Part shown: positions 1-12,009 of the stretch, piece by piece
Position numbering within the stretch: the stretch's first letter is position 1
Layout of the letters: each line of letters opens with the position of its first letter
Made by a program: the position numbers and the translations under genes
NCBI GenBank assembly: GCA_977006965.1
Contig: OZ345356.1
Location: 3,100,001-3,164,000, forward strand
Direction: 5' to 3'
DNA from: Phymatolithon calcareum
Lineage: Eukaryota; Rhodophyta; Florideophyceae; Hapalidiales
Length of the DNA: 64,000 nt
The notes under the pieces: model-generated
Databases searched by the model: none
The model's input: only the letters and a program-made list of their open reading frames with translations
Told to the model about the DNA's origin: nothing

Positions 1-415
1 AGATTTCGCCTTTTCCATAGCCTTCTTGACAGACTGACCGTTCCAATATGCCTGGTTCACTTTGAAAAAGATTATAGACTCAAAAACGATAGGCGTCGTG
101 TCTTCGCGATTGCCAGTCAAAATGTTTTTGCCTATAGATAATAAACGTTCAACCTCGGGAACCGATCCCACTATAAATCATGTCCCATGTACCGCGATTG
201 AACCTCTGTAGATTCCTTGAGTTATTAATCTAACTATCAGCCATACTTAGTGGTGCAGTTGATGCACTTTCAGTAGGCGATCCACTATCTTCAGCACACA
301 GCAAGCTATCAAAGGCAGTTTTCTCTTCTTGTGTGATCTCCACATATTTATTTTTGGCTCCGCTATGAGAGATAGATGCGCTGGAATAACCTTAACACAA
401 AACGTGGATCAGCTA
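1..415 (-). pseudogene. hAT transposase C-terminal dimerisation region, decayed, cut by window edge
   Basis: Reading the minus strand from about 415 down to 1 gives an acidic linker (KYVEITQEEK, at about 350-320) and then, after a stop near 230 and a frame change, ERLLSIGKNILTGNRE, followed by PIVFESIIFFKVNQAYW. This order is typical of the hAT C-terminal dimerisation domain, which is needed for transposase oligomerisation. The same arrangement recurs near 38960-39290 on the plus strand. Stops and at least one frame change show it is inactive. The catalytic core, if present, lies beyond the left edge or is lost. The assignment rests on motif pattern only. Confidence 0.6.
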
Positions 416-516
416 CTGTAGTACGTATTATGAGTTGCGGAAACCCCTAGTAGCGTGGACCTCTGCCGACTGCGTGGCACCGTAAGGGTTTCACCTCAGT
501 AAGGTGACTTTACAGT

Positions 517-2143
517 TTGATTGGAGTTTATTTCAAAGCCTCACAGTCTTACGAATATACGGGCAAGGCTTCCTCAGTTGCTACCTTCCAGTGTGTAGAC
601 CGTTGAAACCTACCGCCTTCCATAGGCGGTGGGAAAAGTTTGGAACCTGGATCGTCCTACCTACTATGTGGTGTTCTTGTGGGTTCGCTGCTGGTGTTCC
701 CGCTATTTGGCTTTGTGTCCTGGGGGACATCTAGTTAACTTCTCGTATCTTGATTTCAGAGCAGTCCTTCTTCATTTTCCATGCACTCTATGATGGTCTT
801 GCTGAATAGCAAAAGCTAGTCAAGTGCTTTCTCGATATCCGGTCTTTTGTCTTCTTTCAAGTCGTATCCTGACAGATTGCTTTCCAGCGTTGCCATATGC
901 TGTCGGGCTCGGTTTCCAAATTTTTCCACCATGCCTGTTGTCGACACCTGCGGAAATCTTCCGCAGACGTACTGAAGCGCTAATTGCCTGTGCTTCACCT
1001 TCGGGAGTTTGAGGATTGCTGGTAGCTCGCTCGTCTTGTCATACGGGATTCTCCTCTTCCTCTTCAATTCGAGACGATCTACTTCCATTGTGAGGAATTT
1101 TGAGCGAAGCATTTCGGCAGTCTGCTTTGCTTGAATGTGTTTGGTTGCTTCCAAAAACGGTTCCCTGTTTTCCATAGCGGCAATGTCGTTCCTGGTCGAC
1201 TGGAGCTCTTGGTTGTTTCTGCTCTCAGGCGGCTTTTGTAGGTACATCTTTTCTTTGTCCTTGGTTCTCCTCAGCATCTTGAAGGCCAAGATTTCCCGTC
1301 TTTGGTTCGGTGCTTGGATTCGGCACAACAGTCGGAGTCTGTCTGACCTTCCTCTGGAGAGAGGACCAAACATTTGGCTGAAGAACGTTTGCTCAACTTC
1401 CTTTGCGGCCTTCTCAATGTCTTCTGTCCATGGCGTTAGATGCATTGCGTATTCCCAACGTGGCTGGATTAGTGCCTTGTACACCTTGATGCACTTTTGA
1501 ATGGTCAGCCCTTTCTTGAATATTCCAAGTGTACGCAACTCATATACGGCGGACCTTGCCTTCTTCAGGCGTTGTATCATTTTCGTGTCTGATATTCCTT
1601 CGGGTCCAAGGGAGACTCCAAGGCAGGTGACCTCCGGGACGTGCGTCAGGACCATGTTCGCCAGTTTGAATGTTTCGCTTGCTGTTTCCTCTGATTCTAG
1701 GATCTCGCTTTTTCCCTTTTTCGTATTCCATGTCATACCGCGCTCTTCGGCCCACCGAGTAGCTATGTCCAGCATGCCTTGCAATGCAGCAGGTGATTTC
1801 GCTGACAGAAGAACGTCGTCTGCGAATAAGACAGCAGGGACGTCCGCCCATGTGCTCGGCACCTCGCTCATACGCTCGGCGAACTCATCCATAAAAATGT
1901 TGTACAGACTCGGGCTGAGTGGGGACCCCTGTGGTACACCCCTGTCCACTAAAAACCACTTCTTGTCGGCATCTCCAATTGTTGAAACCCACGAGGGTGA
2001 CAGAAATGCCTCGGCCATGGCGCAGACCTCGGGAGGCAGCACTTGTCTCATTCGTTTCACTAAGTGTTTTCTCGGAACTGTGTCGTATGCCGCTTTCAGG
2101 TCCAGGACTGCTACGCATCGCTGGCCTCCTTTCAGCAGCTCCG
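517..2143 (-). mobile_element. LINE family 1 copy, 5'-truncated, with 14-bp TSD
   Basis: The 14-mer GGTGACTTTACAGT occurs at 503-516 and again at 2144-2157, flanking this segment exactly, as expected after target-primed reverse transcription. On the minus strand the element runs from within the RT palm to a 3' terminus reading GGCTTTGAAATAAACTCC, close to the AATAAA-containing tail seen in other family-1 copies (29127-29287, 47844-49003, 49075-49220). The 5' part (endonuclease and N-terminal RT) is missing, the usual result of abortive reverse transcription. A 3' UTR of about 240 bp lies between the coding end and the tail. Confidence 0.9.
759..2143 (-). pseudogene. LINE reverse transcriptase fragment (palm to C-terminus)
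   Basis: The minus-strand frame is open from the insertion boundary at 2143 to a TAG at 816-818. It begins with an RT palm motif (VLDLKAAYDTVPRKHL), followed by VPQGSPLSPSLYN and the catalytic AVLFADDVLL. A thumb and a long basic C-terminal region follow. After the TAG the same frame continues for about 19 codons (LLLFSKTIIECMENEEG) to a second stop near 759, matching the true end seen in the copy at 48087-48344, so the TAG looks like a late nonsense mutation. No start codon is expected because the copy is 5'-truncated. Confidence 0.85.
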
Positions 2144-2157
2144 GGTGACTTTACAGT

Positions 2158-4600
2158 GCCACACAGCTCCATTTTCATTTCTGCATTCGGGAAAATGAGT
2201 ACGCAATAACTGCAGTAAGGCGCTGCGTCGCAATACTGACTCCAGTAAGGAACTCTGCGGCAATAGAGCTGTTATTGCAGTTTATTGCGACTTACTGCAA
2301 GAGCAATAGAATTGGTGCCAACCCTGCTTCCGTGTGGAAAATATCTCTCTCCGCTTCTTCAAGTTCCTTGTCTGCGAGTTCTGTTGTTGGGCCTGCTATC
2401 AGCTCATCCCGTCTTCTTATCAATATCTGCACAAAGCGCTGTTCGAGGACTTCCCTTCTGCCTTTGGGTTGAAGGATACGACACATTGCTCCGGACCTGT
2501 ATAAGCTTCTTTTTCCTAACTTACGAACGATTTGACGAAAAAACATAGAATCAAACTTCCTCACTTTCTACGCCGCCTTAACCGGCCCAAGGTGTGAGAT
2601 GTATAGCATACTTCCATCATGACTACACATGAGATTTGTACAGTCTAATTACCCTCGAAAGGTGGACAGCATTACTAAACACGCCCAACTGTGGAAGATA
2701 CTCAAGTACATTTTCGGATTTCTTGATCGTCTCTGTCAGATTACAATGATGAAAAGGGGGACAACTAGAAAACTGAATTACATACTGTGAAATGCAACAC
2801 TATCTCTCGGCCCTCACAAAAATCGAGCGCTGTGACAAATTGAGCTAAGTCTACAATTTGGCAAGCTCGCCAAACTAGAGTACGCATCCTCCTAGGTCAA
2901 GAGGGATAAAGAAAAACTATGGCGATGTCTCACACTTTTTCGAGGAGGTACCCCCTCTGTCAGCTTCCTTTAATTTGGAGTGGAGGGTTGACACTGTCAC
3001 ATGTAACCTATCCTACAACCGCTAAGCAATTCAGCTACTCAGCTGAGGAGATACTGGGAGTGCGACAAGCTATAGTTTTGATATCCACACGTGCAAATGG
3101 GCGTGATTTTGGAACTGCCCAAAAAGAATAATCTCTTTGTTAGCGTACACAAGCAGTTTCAATAAAAGCAAGTATAGCAAGTATTTGCTTGTGTGCAGAT
3201 ACAGTAGCGACGAGGCTACGTTCTCGCTCGCCAAGAAATAGAAAGTGGATCGATCTATGCGCATGAATTGTAACACATTTCAATCCAGAACACGCACGAC
3301 TGTGCCAATGGTTAGATTCACCGACACTGATGTCATGCCCGTTCATAGAAAACATGTAGCAATCGAATGGCTCGTCACTTCTTTTTGGAGAGATGCACCA
3401 CATGAGCGAGTCGACTGTGCAGGACCTCATAGCGCCAAACGGCGATTAAATACCACGACTCTTGCGAAATTTTGCAACAACTTTACGCACGCGTCGATGG
3501 CCATCGAGATGGTATCGTCACCGCCGGGGTCTCTCTCATGCAGTGACGTACTCAAAACAGATGTACCGTCCTGCCCGGCACGCGGTCCTAGTCCTAAAAA
3601 TTATTTCCTAATTCTAGTTGGCAGCAGCCTGATATATATTTACATGCGTGTGACCAGGGGAAAGTCTGACTTTCCCCTGGTGCGACGAAGAGGATACGCC
3701 CTCGAATGGGCAAAGCTTCCTTGCGCTCTGGCTATGATACGTTCTTTCTCAAGGACCCCTACTTGTTAGCATGACCGCATCATAAAGTATCATTGGGGCT
3801 ATCCTGATAATACAAATGGGTGAAAACCGCTACTCTAGAAAATATGTTTTCGCTACAACCAGGAAGCGCTCAATTATCGCAATAGGATGGAGCTGTACAA
3901 CCAGCATTTCGAGAGCGCGCACGTTTTCGGGCTGCTTATCCAGAATGCAACCAGAGCACGTCACGCGCAACATAGATTTAGAGCCAGCCAGTTGTTCCTG
4001 TTTTCTGCCGCAACTTGAATTGAAACTTCGTTCTCTCCAGCGGTGTAGCACGCCTCAGCAACTGTATTTCCAAGTCGCCAGCTATGGTCCAGAAGCAGGA
4101 TCAGAACGAATTTTCTCGGCAATGGGATGCATTCTTAGTTTAACCGCTTGCCTTTCGTAAGCCACCGTTCAAGGTAAGTTGCCAATAGTACTAGAAGCCC
4201 ACATCCGAAGCAAGCCATGTGCTCTCGACCCTTCGAATTTTGCTTGATTCCAGTAGGTGGCATATACATGTCTCTGTATTTACACGTGTGCGACAGGAAT
4301 TGCCTCCAAGTAATAACCGCCAGCATGTGCAAATCCTCCTTTACGCTGCGCTATTGTTGGCATGACCGCATCATTAACTCAGAATGTCAGCTGTCCCATT
4401 CCCTTGCCTTGCGGCCACCAGGTCGTGTCCAGAGCCGAAGGTCTTGGACTTCGCGCGTCGCGCGCGCAGTATTGGCTTAGATGATTGCTCTGTTTCTGCT
4501 CATCCTGCCCTCGCCGCGGTGGCGTCGGCGCTCCACTGCACGCCGAATCTATGCTCGCTGCCGTGCGGCAACTTCTCTGGCATAGTCTACTCCTCAAACG
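2158..4600. other. Intergenic; no supported gene, small repeats only
   Basis: At about 2200-2310 there are two to three imperfect ~27-bp units built on CGCAATA and CAGTAAGG, similar in flavour to CAATA-rich stretches near 23250 and 39240-40170. At 3653-3681 there is a perfect hairpin with 12-bp arms (ACCAGGGGAAAG and its complement) around a 5-nt loop. A 21-mer (TTGTT, A/G, then GCATGACCGCATCAT) occurs at 3763-3783 and 4354-4374, one mismatch apart. A 90-codon minus-strand frame at 2292-2564 and a 174-codon plus frame at 3245-3769 match no family I recognise, and I do not call them genes. Confidence 0.4.
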
Positions 4601-4639
4601 GCCTGCCCCTGCATTGCGTCTCGAACCTATCAAACGTAC

Positions 4640-5275
4640 GTGTCCGCCGACCTCATACTGACAGCTTCCGTGAGCAACGTTGGAAACTATCGCGTGCACG
4701 GCACTGCGGTCTGCGCCGTGAGTATCGTCCTGATTTCCGTCGGAAGCATCAGGCGGGAGCGCATGTGTGTGTGCGTGCAGGGTCGGGCATCTTGCACGTC
4801 ACGAAGACTTGTCGGCATGGTGCGGCCGGAATGGGAACAGCATACCATGCACCTTGTGGGGCACATTAGAACAGTTCTATCTGGACGGGTCGTTCACAGT
4901 CAAGTTGGGGATAATGGTTTGGGACTAGGCGAATGTGTGGCGGAGTTACACGTTTACGACGGGCAGCTTTCCGATGACTGGTTTGACGTAGTTAATTTGC
5001 AGGGTGCGATCGTCAATGTCGATGTGATTAATGTTGAGAATGTAAAGGACTGCAGCAAGGTGCGTATGGCCGACGAAGAGCTGTAGATAAGATTGTGGAC
5101 GGAAAGCACGTTGATAGTTCGTACATCAAGATGAAAGCGGTATATGTCGACAGCATGAATGCTCACTCGGTAATCATTAACAAGGGCGAACTTGTGGACG
5201 ATGTTGTGGACACTGGAGCATTGATCGGTTCGGATATATGGGTTACCCTTTCGAAACTTGGGCAACGTGCTTAGG
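4640..5275 (+). pseudogene. Possible retropepsin-like remnant
   Basis: Two adjacent plus-strand frames, 4640-5086 and then about 5087-5273, have a run of hydrophobic beta-strand-like segments ending in DDVVDTGALIGSDIW. The V-V-D-T-G-A core is the active-site signature of retroviral-type aspartic proteases. The frames are separated by a stop, and further stops follow downstream. Without a recognisable gag or RT neighbour this may be coincidence, so the call is tentative. Confidence 0.2.
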
Positions 5276-5279
5276 ACAA

Positions 5280-7600
5280 ACTTCTTGAATCTACGACCAT
5301 TTCGTACGAGACACCGATGTATCCGTCGTGCGCCGCGATGTGAGAACTGTGCACGCGAGGACGTCGATCGTTATCCCGGGCTGTAAACCTGTCTACGAAG
5401 TCTCAGACTCCAAGTCCGTCACCCGCTGGACGCTCAAGGTGAACTTGTACTACGTGACGAAAGAGCGTTGCGTGCTAGTTTCCGCCTTGATTATCACGCA
5501 CGGTTAATTGCTGGAAAAGGTCGTGGATGTTGCAGGTGCTGTTAGCTCAACGGAGGCGAACGTGAAGATTGAATCGAGTGGATATGCGCACCTGCCGTAG
5601 TGGACTATTCCAATTTTAAGCGGATTATGCAAAAAAGCCCGATTCATGTCACTGGTGCGAATAGCGGAATCGAGCTAGAGGTCTTTTGAGACAAGCAGGC
5701 GCGTGTCTGCTATCGACATAGCATGGAATGCATCCTTCGCAACACGCGGTTGACCAAGTCGAGGACTTCTTTGCGACCTTTGTGTATGTTAATCCTAATC
5801 AAACAAAAGATCGACCTGGGGTCTGTAGTGGCAAAAAGGGAACGAAGGCCCATATGTTGGCACCCACAGACGGATTTCGACGACTTCTGTGCTTCGAAAA
5901 AATACTTTGTCTGTAGAAATTCGAATTAACCTCCCTTTCGTGCACTATATTTTGGGAATCTCTCAGCACTTTTAACAATGCATCACTAGTACAGTACTGA
6001 TTCACTACCGTAGTCTGCTGACTCCACGAGTTACCAAGTCGTAGTGGCGAAGTTTCATATATTAAGCGGGAGGGTAGAACGGTTTTTGTTCAGAATTCAG
6101 TTTAAATAGAATATGTTAGTTTTAAGTGTGTGACGCTGAGCATGTCACCTTCCTGGGAGCCAAAACAAATTTCCTTTTCATCTCATTTGCATCGCGAGGG
6201 CAGTATAAATACGCCACTGAGCCATGTGTTCCGCCCTTTCTTAGACCAACGCTGCAGCAAATCACCAAGTCTTCACACAACTGCTCCGAAAAAATCGTAG
6301 ACGTTTCCTCGAAAAACCAAAAACCTATTCTGCCGAATTATTCGCACTCCCCGACGCTCGTGCAACGCCAAACGTTCTCCCGGTGTGCACGTACGTAACA
6401 TTCCCTAGCCTGTGGTATATCTTGGGCGGGTGGTGCGGGAGCCGCCCATTTGGTCTTTGAACGTAGTGTGTTCCAATCTCGCCTTATCCTTAAGAAGTCT
6501 CTGCTTGCAAGTAATGCCGATCCCGTCCTGCAACTTCTAGTTCACAGCACTCTTGGTCCAGATGGAAATCTTGTCCCCACCGCGCCGCACATTAATAACA
6601 ATACCGGCGTAATCGTCGCTTTCATCAGAACCAAAGCCCTCTCCGATATTCGTCAATAGAGTATTGACCCAATAGGAGTCGAACAACTCTTTCTTGGTTG
6701 CAGGGACCTGTGCGCGCCACTGTCCATCGTTCGTATTCGTCTTTTACTCCGATTTCGCCTCTATCCCATTCTTGAACCAATTGTAGCTTGAGCCCCGTGC
6801 TAACTGCGACGGTTCCTGAAGATTATTGAAAAGCCTGTAGAGACAGAGAGAAGTGCCGTCAGTAAATGCTGGTTCAAGTTGACAAAAGAGTCCGTCCATG
6901 TTATCGCCGAGAAAACTACGCATGCATGAGACAGCGTCAAGCAAGCTGGAAAATGCGCCTGCTCAGATGACATAAGAAATGAAAACGTACGCCCAGAAAT
7001 CTTATACGGTTTCGAAAGAAGCGATTGGGCGGAGGTTGTCAGCCCAGCCCTTTCCACTTTCTCTCTTGCTCTTGGGCGGATCGTGCCACAGAGTCCACTT
7101 GAACTGCAGCGGATGTTTCTCAATCGACGCTGCAGCGTCTGCCTGCGCAGACCCGGCGCCTGTCTGCGCCATGATATTTGCGCCCGAAGCGCCTCCCGAA
7201 GATAGTTGAAGCGCGAATATCAATCAGAGGTGCTCCCCGATGATGACGCCGGCGGCAAGGTGCTGAAGATGACCCTTCATAGACATAAATGCCATAATTT
7301 TATGCATCATACACTTTTCAAATTTTTTGCAAAATTTGAGCAGAATATGTTCGAGCGCTCTCTTACACCAGTGCTACTGCCGAAACCTCCTCGGTTAGTT
7401 CGAGAGGCAAGCAACGATGAACGGACATTGTGCCAGCGATTTTGCGGCGGCATCGAAGCGCCCCTCGAATGGCGTAGCGAAGCGTCCGCGGAGCGAATTG
7501 CCCGCTCCTGAGGCTAGCCCTTCAAAGATGCGATCTTTTTCTGAATAGCTTGGACGCAGAACCTCCCGTGCGGAACAGGCTCTTGGAGGAAGTGCACCTG
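5280..7600. other. No supported feature
   Basis: Only short frames on both strands, none with recognisable motifs. No tandem arrays, long inverted repeats or element tails were noticed. Confidence 0.4.
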
Positions 7601-7617
7601 ACGATGCTTGGGCTGCC

Positions 7618-8932
7618 ATGACAAGCACAGTCGACAACATCGCGCCTACCGCCGTGAGCCCGGTACAGAATCTAGATGAGTCACCGAATCTAGAAGAGGA
7701 AGATAATGGCTTTTTCTCCAACGCTCACGTCGATACCGATCAAATCTTGCAAGGACCTGACGCGACAGCGCTACCCTCCGAATTCTCTCTCAAGAACTCT
7801 GTGGATATCATCTCCTCGCGGTCTTTGCAATGGGTCCTCCGTTGCGCACAGTCCCTGAATGCGCCGCTGTGCATCACGTCTCGTGTGGTGATATTTCTAT
7901 TCCCGATGATATACGAGAATTGCTCATCGAAATTGGCGAATCTAACGATTTGGGTGAGGATGTTGATGAGATGCCGCCTGATGAAGTGCTACAAGAATTT
8001 TCAGCCGCTCTCCTGCACTACCGTCACCCACACGAGGAACTACCGAGCGTCATTTCGAAAAAGTGGTAGCACCTTGTGATTGATAAGCTTCCGTATCGCA
8101 CTCGAACTAGCGAATCACGCAGCGGCGAAATGGAGATGTCGAAAGGGGTTGGAAGCGACCATCAGTCGTTGGCGCTTGACAGAATTGAGATGTGGCAAGA
8201 GGCATTTCGGGGGCTTTTCTATGGCTACAGACACGGCTATGTGGACCACTTTTGGGTCATTTTTTCGACAACAGTGGCTTTCTTTGGTCGGAAAAGAATA
8301 TCGGAGTCTGGCGAGGATTCAAGCTGCTCTTCGTCCGCGTGTCATAGGTGTCTTGGGGCTCATGGAAGCTTGCTACAGAATGGGTCATATTCCCCTGACA
8401 CAGAGCAAAATCAGAGCTCTGGCAAACTAAGCACATTTTTTTCGCGCGCAACAGCTGGCCTCAGGGAAATGTTGAGCTCTTTCGGTGTACATTGCGAGAC
8501 GAAAGATGGGCTTACCAAGGACCAAGACCCGTGTCTTATGCGACCGACGTGCCTATTTTAATTTGCGCTTCGTCTTTCCGCTGGGCCAAGTTGGTCTCCG
8601 CCATTCCCGGTAATGCGAGAGAGAAGCGCACATCGGTTGATCCAAAGACTGAAGGGGGTCTTAGACATTCAATTGAAGTGTGCGGGTACTTTACTCCAAT
8701 GCAGTTTGCGCGAATTTCTGTCGCTCTGCGTTGTTCACAAAAGTGCGATTTCACTTTGTTCGTGGGCACGGAGCTGAAGAGCAACCGATTGAATGTATTC
8801 GTGGAAGAGCAAAGAGGGTTCCAGAAACCTGATGCCGCGAGCACAATATTGGGTCCCAATGTTGTTTCACGGTTAGATTCTACGCAAGACGGAAAACTTG
8901 CAGTTCATGTCAGGTCAGCCGATTTAATTTAA
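7618..8932 (+). pseudogene. Hypothetical protein gene, apparently frameshifted
   Basis: Several overlapping plus-strand frames look like one decayed coding region. They are 7618-8079 (starting MTSTVDNIAPTAV), 7830-8069 (acidic, with SIPDDIRELLIEIGE), 8080-8430 (basic and Trp-rich) and 8492-8932 (soluble, mixed). The most coding-like stretch is the acidic segment at 7880-8069, which ends at a TAG. No family is recognised and no catalytic motif was seen. The frame changes could be introns, mutations or chance. Confidence 0.3.
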
Positions 8933-8939
8933 CGTCCGA

Positions 8940-9797
8940 CTTTATCCAATTTTCTCTCATCAGTATTCTCTCATCGTAGCGACTTACCCTACTCTTCACC
9001 TCTACCCGTATCGCGGAGCACGGATTGCAGGCAACCGATTTGCTTGTTTTGGGAACAAAATTTATTCACACGAATTCTTGGGCATAAACTGTTCAAATCT
9101 ACTCTTCCGCATCCGGCAATGCTGTGCGAATATTTTTCAAAGCTCGGTTTATACGTTTACCGTTAAACTGCTCTCGCGTTGAGGTGCAAAGAACTCGTAA
9201 ATTCTGACATCTTCTCATTATCAGGCTGCAGCTCAACATCGAATCGAAACAACAAGTGTGAACCTTTCCGGCATGGATTTTGCTGAAAAACGCCAACGCC
9301 TTCCGAATCAGTGCAGGTTCAAGTGATTTGCATCTGCAACGTTCCTGGGTCCCACTGGTATTGAAGCGGCCAATTACACCGAGCGTTTCCTCGCCATAGT
9401 GCAACTGAAGGCAATTCGGGCGTTTGCTGAAAGTGTGCTCCAGTAAGGATTGCCCATCGATTTGACGTTGTAATTCTGGCGCTTGCTGCGAAGGCCGATG
9501 CACGCCTACGTGCCGAGCTGAAGGACATGTTCTTCTATCTTGGGGGTTCGTGGGCGTCCGAGAAGGAGGAGGAGACAACGAATGTTCCCGGCGTTGCGGC
9601 CGCCGGCGATTTTTATGCTTTCGTGTCTTTGAAATGGCAACTACCGCTCTTAATTGAAGCTATCTGCTAACTCTTCCCGTTGTATCAGGCGGGTGTAGGT
9701 GATCAGGGCATATGCATTAAGCAGGACTAGGGAACTTCCTCGAATTATTCGCCACGTGTTTGACATGTGCGCAACCTTCATCAGCTCTAAAACTACA
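8940..9797. other. No supported feature
   Basis: AT-rich spacer. Minus-strand frames at 9099-9578 show no known motif. Confidence 0.4.
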
Positions 9798-11585
9798 TTA
9801 ATTGAACTCCCCCACGCTGTGGATACATAGACAATGCGTGACGCATCGTGTGCAATTGCTCAAGTGCGGTTCTTTCTCATCTTGGCCATCCATGGTGTCG
9901 CGCTTAGCCCGGCTAGACGTCTCGCCGTTCTGCAAGGTGGTTCCATTCACCAACTGGGACAGTCCCAACGTCCGATTGTGTTCCCGAAGAGCGCTGCTCC
10001 TCTCACACCCGGCGTCGAAGGTCATATGCCCTTCGTGTACAGCACATGTCGCGTCTCCTCTCCACGACATCAGTCGCCCGTCGCACTCGACTACCGCTGC
10101 AACCCCGAGTATGCTGCCCAGGCTCACCGGCTTTAGCCGATGCTTACTGGCCGCCCTACTGACCCCTCCAGGAACACGCCCCTGGCGGGCGTAACACGCG
10201 ACACTATTATCGAAATAGTCAATGAGTCCTGTAGTAGTTAGGAGGTGGACCACCTCTCCCGCACTTACGCCCGCACATTCCCCGAGCTCTGCCACTCCCC
10301 ACACGTGGTGTTGGGGCCTGCAGCTTAATGCTCGAATGACTCGCCAGCTGAGCGACCTCCGGATTAACGGTACCGTGCTGACCCACGGACCAATTCCAGA
10401 ACCTGGCAGACAGGTGGACGCCAACAGCCGTCCCAAAGACAGCCCGCACCACCGGTTGGTGTCGTGTCCTGACCTGACTGTCGGACTACCTCTTCGGACG
10501 TCACATACCGCTATACCAGCATCTAAACCCACGCAGAACACTTCGTCCGCGGCCGGTGTGGACATGAATAGCATAGGATCCACTGAGTAGCTGAAATCCT
10601 TTCCGCCACTAATCAGCTTGTTGCTGATAGCCATTTTTCGACCGCTCGGCCACTTCAGCTTGTACATGGTCGAGTCGTAGCAGTAGCCCCCGCTTCTTAT
10701 TCTGTTCCCGAACGCCGGCGCGTACCCCGTCGTGAGTACTTCGAACCTACCGCCAGGGTCCCTCACTGGGCCACTACTCACCACGCTACTCTTTATCAAA
10801 CTTTCCACGGCTCCGGCGGGCGGCACTCGTTGCCTCTGGAGCTCCAGCTTCCTCCTGCAGCTGGCGCTCACGCTTTCCGACCAGTTCCAGGGGACCACGA
10901 CGTGTGTGCCGCCAGAATCATTGGCTAAGCGATCACACAGCGGGCGGCCCAGAGTCGGGAACCCGAACCCAAGCTTAACTACCGGTACTCCGGTCTCGCG
11001 ATCTAGGGTCTCCGTGGAGGGAGCGCTCGATACTTTCACCTCCCCCCGTTCGACAAGGTCTAGAAAGGACGCCAATAGTGACATTCCAGCTCTAGCATAA
11101 GCAGCTGAGTTCCGAGCAACTTTCCAGACTCTTATCGGATAGTTGAACAGATGATCGGTGATTCTTACCTCACGCGCTGGCACTCCTTCCTTTGAAATTA
11201 CCCATACACTAGCTTCTCTTTGCTCCCCCAAACCCTTGAGCACGGAGCACCTAGGACCCGGCAGGCCTGCTTCCCGGCTGACACCCGGACCGTTCGAAGC
11301 CCCTGAGTGCTCATTGGAGTATCCCCAGCTTCCGCATGCGAAGAGTGCGTCATATGCGAGATTGTGAGTATGTCCAGTGAGGACCATGTTTACAGACACT
11401 TCGGAAACAGCCGAACAAGTGCAGTGATAATCACATCGACGGCAGTCCTCGCACAGATATTCTGTCTCAGGACACTCCTCGCCGTCGTCCAGCTCGGCCC
11501 AGCACCGGCAAAAACAACACATCTTGCACATAGCACAGTCTTCGCACTCAGCCCAGAGCGCACATTGAGCATCTACACATTCCAT
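9798..11585 (-). CDS. Hypothetical 595-aa protein with Cys-rich N-terminus
   Basis: A single uninterrupted frame starts at a true ATG (11585) and ends at 9798. Residues 1-58 hold 17 cysteines, many in CxxC spacing (CEDCAMCKMCCFCRCW, then CEDCRRCDYHCTC), which suggests a metal-binding module. The rest is mixed alpha/beta with no family I recognise. A Gly/Ser-rich segment near residues 290-345 includes GGYCYDSTMYKLKW. The C-terminus again has a CTRCVTHC cluster. No signal peptide or membrane segment is obvious. The length makes chance unlikely, though opposite-strand frames are also fairly open in this GC-rich stretch. It lies beside a minisatellite and a gypsy fragment, so it may itself belong to a mobile element. 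Function unknown. Confidence 0.5.
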   Translation of the reverse strand: MECVDAQCALWAECEDCAMCKMCCFCRCWAELDDGEECPETEYLCEDCRRCDYHCTCSAVSEVSVNMVLTGHTHNLAYDALFACGSWGYSNEHSGASNGPGVSREAGLPGPRCSVLKGLGEQREASVWVISKEGVPAREVRITDHLFNYPIRVWKVARNSAAYARAGMSLLASFLDLVERGEVKVSSAPSTETLDRETGVPVVKLGFGFPTLGRPLCDRLANDSGGTHVVVPWNWSESVSASCRRKLELQRQRVPPAGAVESLIKSSVVSSGPVRDPGGRFEVLTTGYAPAFGNRIRSGGYCYDSTMYKLKWPSGRKMAISNKLISGGKDFSYSVDPMLFMSTPAADEVFCVGLDAGIAVCDVRRGSPTVRSGHDTNRWCGLSLGRLLASTCLPGSGIGPWVSTVPLIRRSLSWRVIRALSCRPQHHVWGVAELGECAGVSAGEVVHLLTTTGLIDYFDNSVACYARQGRVPGGVSRAASKHRLKPVSLGSILGVAAVVECDGRLMSWRGDATCAVHEGHMTFDAGCERSSALREHNRTLGLSQLVNGTTLQNGETSSRAKRDTMDGQDEKEPHLSNCTRCVTHCLCIHSVGEFN

Positions 11586-11639
11586 GGTAGTATACTGATC
11601 AAGTCACAACTCGTCCCGATAAATCCAGGGGACAGGATG

Positions 11640-11930
11640 ACGGTGATGTCGTAGATCGGGTAGACTCGGGCATGGGCGAGGACGTCGGCGTTGGGGAGGT
11701 CACGTGCTCGGGGGCGGGCGCGGCGTGGGCGTGGAAGCGTGCGTGGGGAGGGCGCGACGTGGGCGTAGACGCGTGCGTGGGAGGGGGGGAGCGGCGTGGG
11801 CGTAGACGCGTGACTAGGGCGGGCGCGGTGTGGGCGTAGACGCGTGTGTTGGGGCGGGTGCGGCGGGTGCGGCGCGAGCGTGAACGCGTGAGTGGATTGG
11901 TCGCAGCGTGGGCGTGGGCGCTTTGATTGC
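11640..11930. repeat. GC-rich minisatellite, ~36-bp unit
   Basis: At least five imperfect units centred on GTGGGCGTAGACGCGTG, each followed by a G-rich spacer, occur head to tail between about 11700 and 11920. The G-runs on the plus strand could form G-quadruplexes (inference). Frames read across it (Arg/Pro/Thr/His-rich) are artefacts of the repeat. Confidence 0.75.
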
Positions 11931-12009
11931 CGAAAGCTCGATTATGATACCTTTCGTACGACGAATGCAATAACAAACTCGAATATGATAATGCAGCCAA
12001 TACAAGGTT

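Noticed and set aside
1135-2148. Plus-strand open frames opposite the LINE RT
   Set aside because: They are complements of the RT coding sequence and carry no motif of their own.
11599-12000. Arg/Pro/Thr/His-rich minus-strand frame
   Set aside because: Low-complexity translation of the GC-rich minisatellite.
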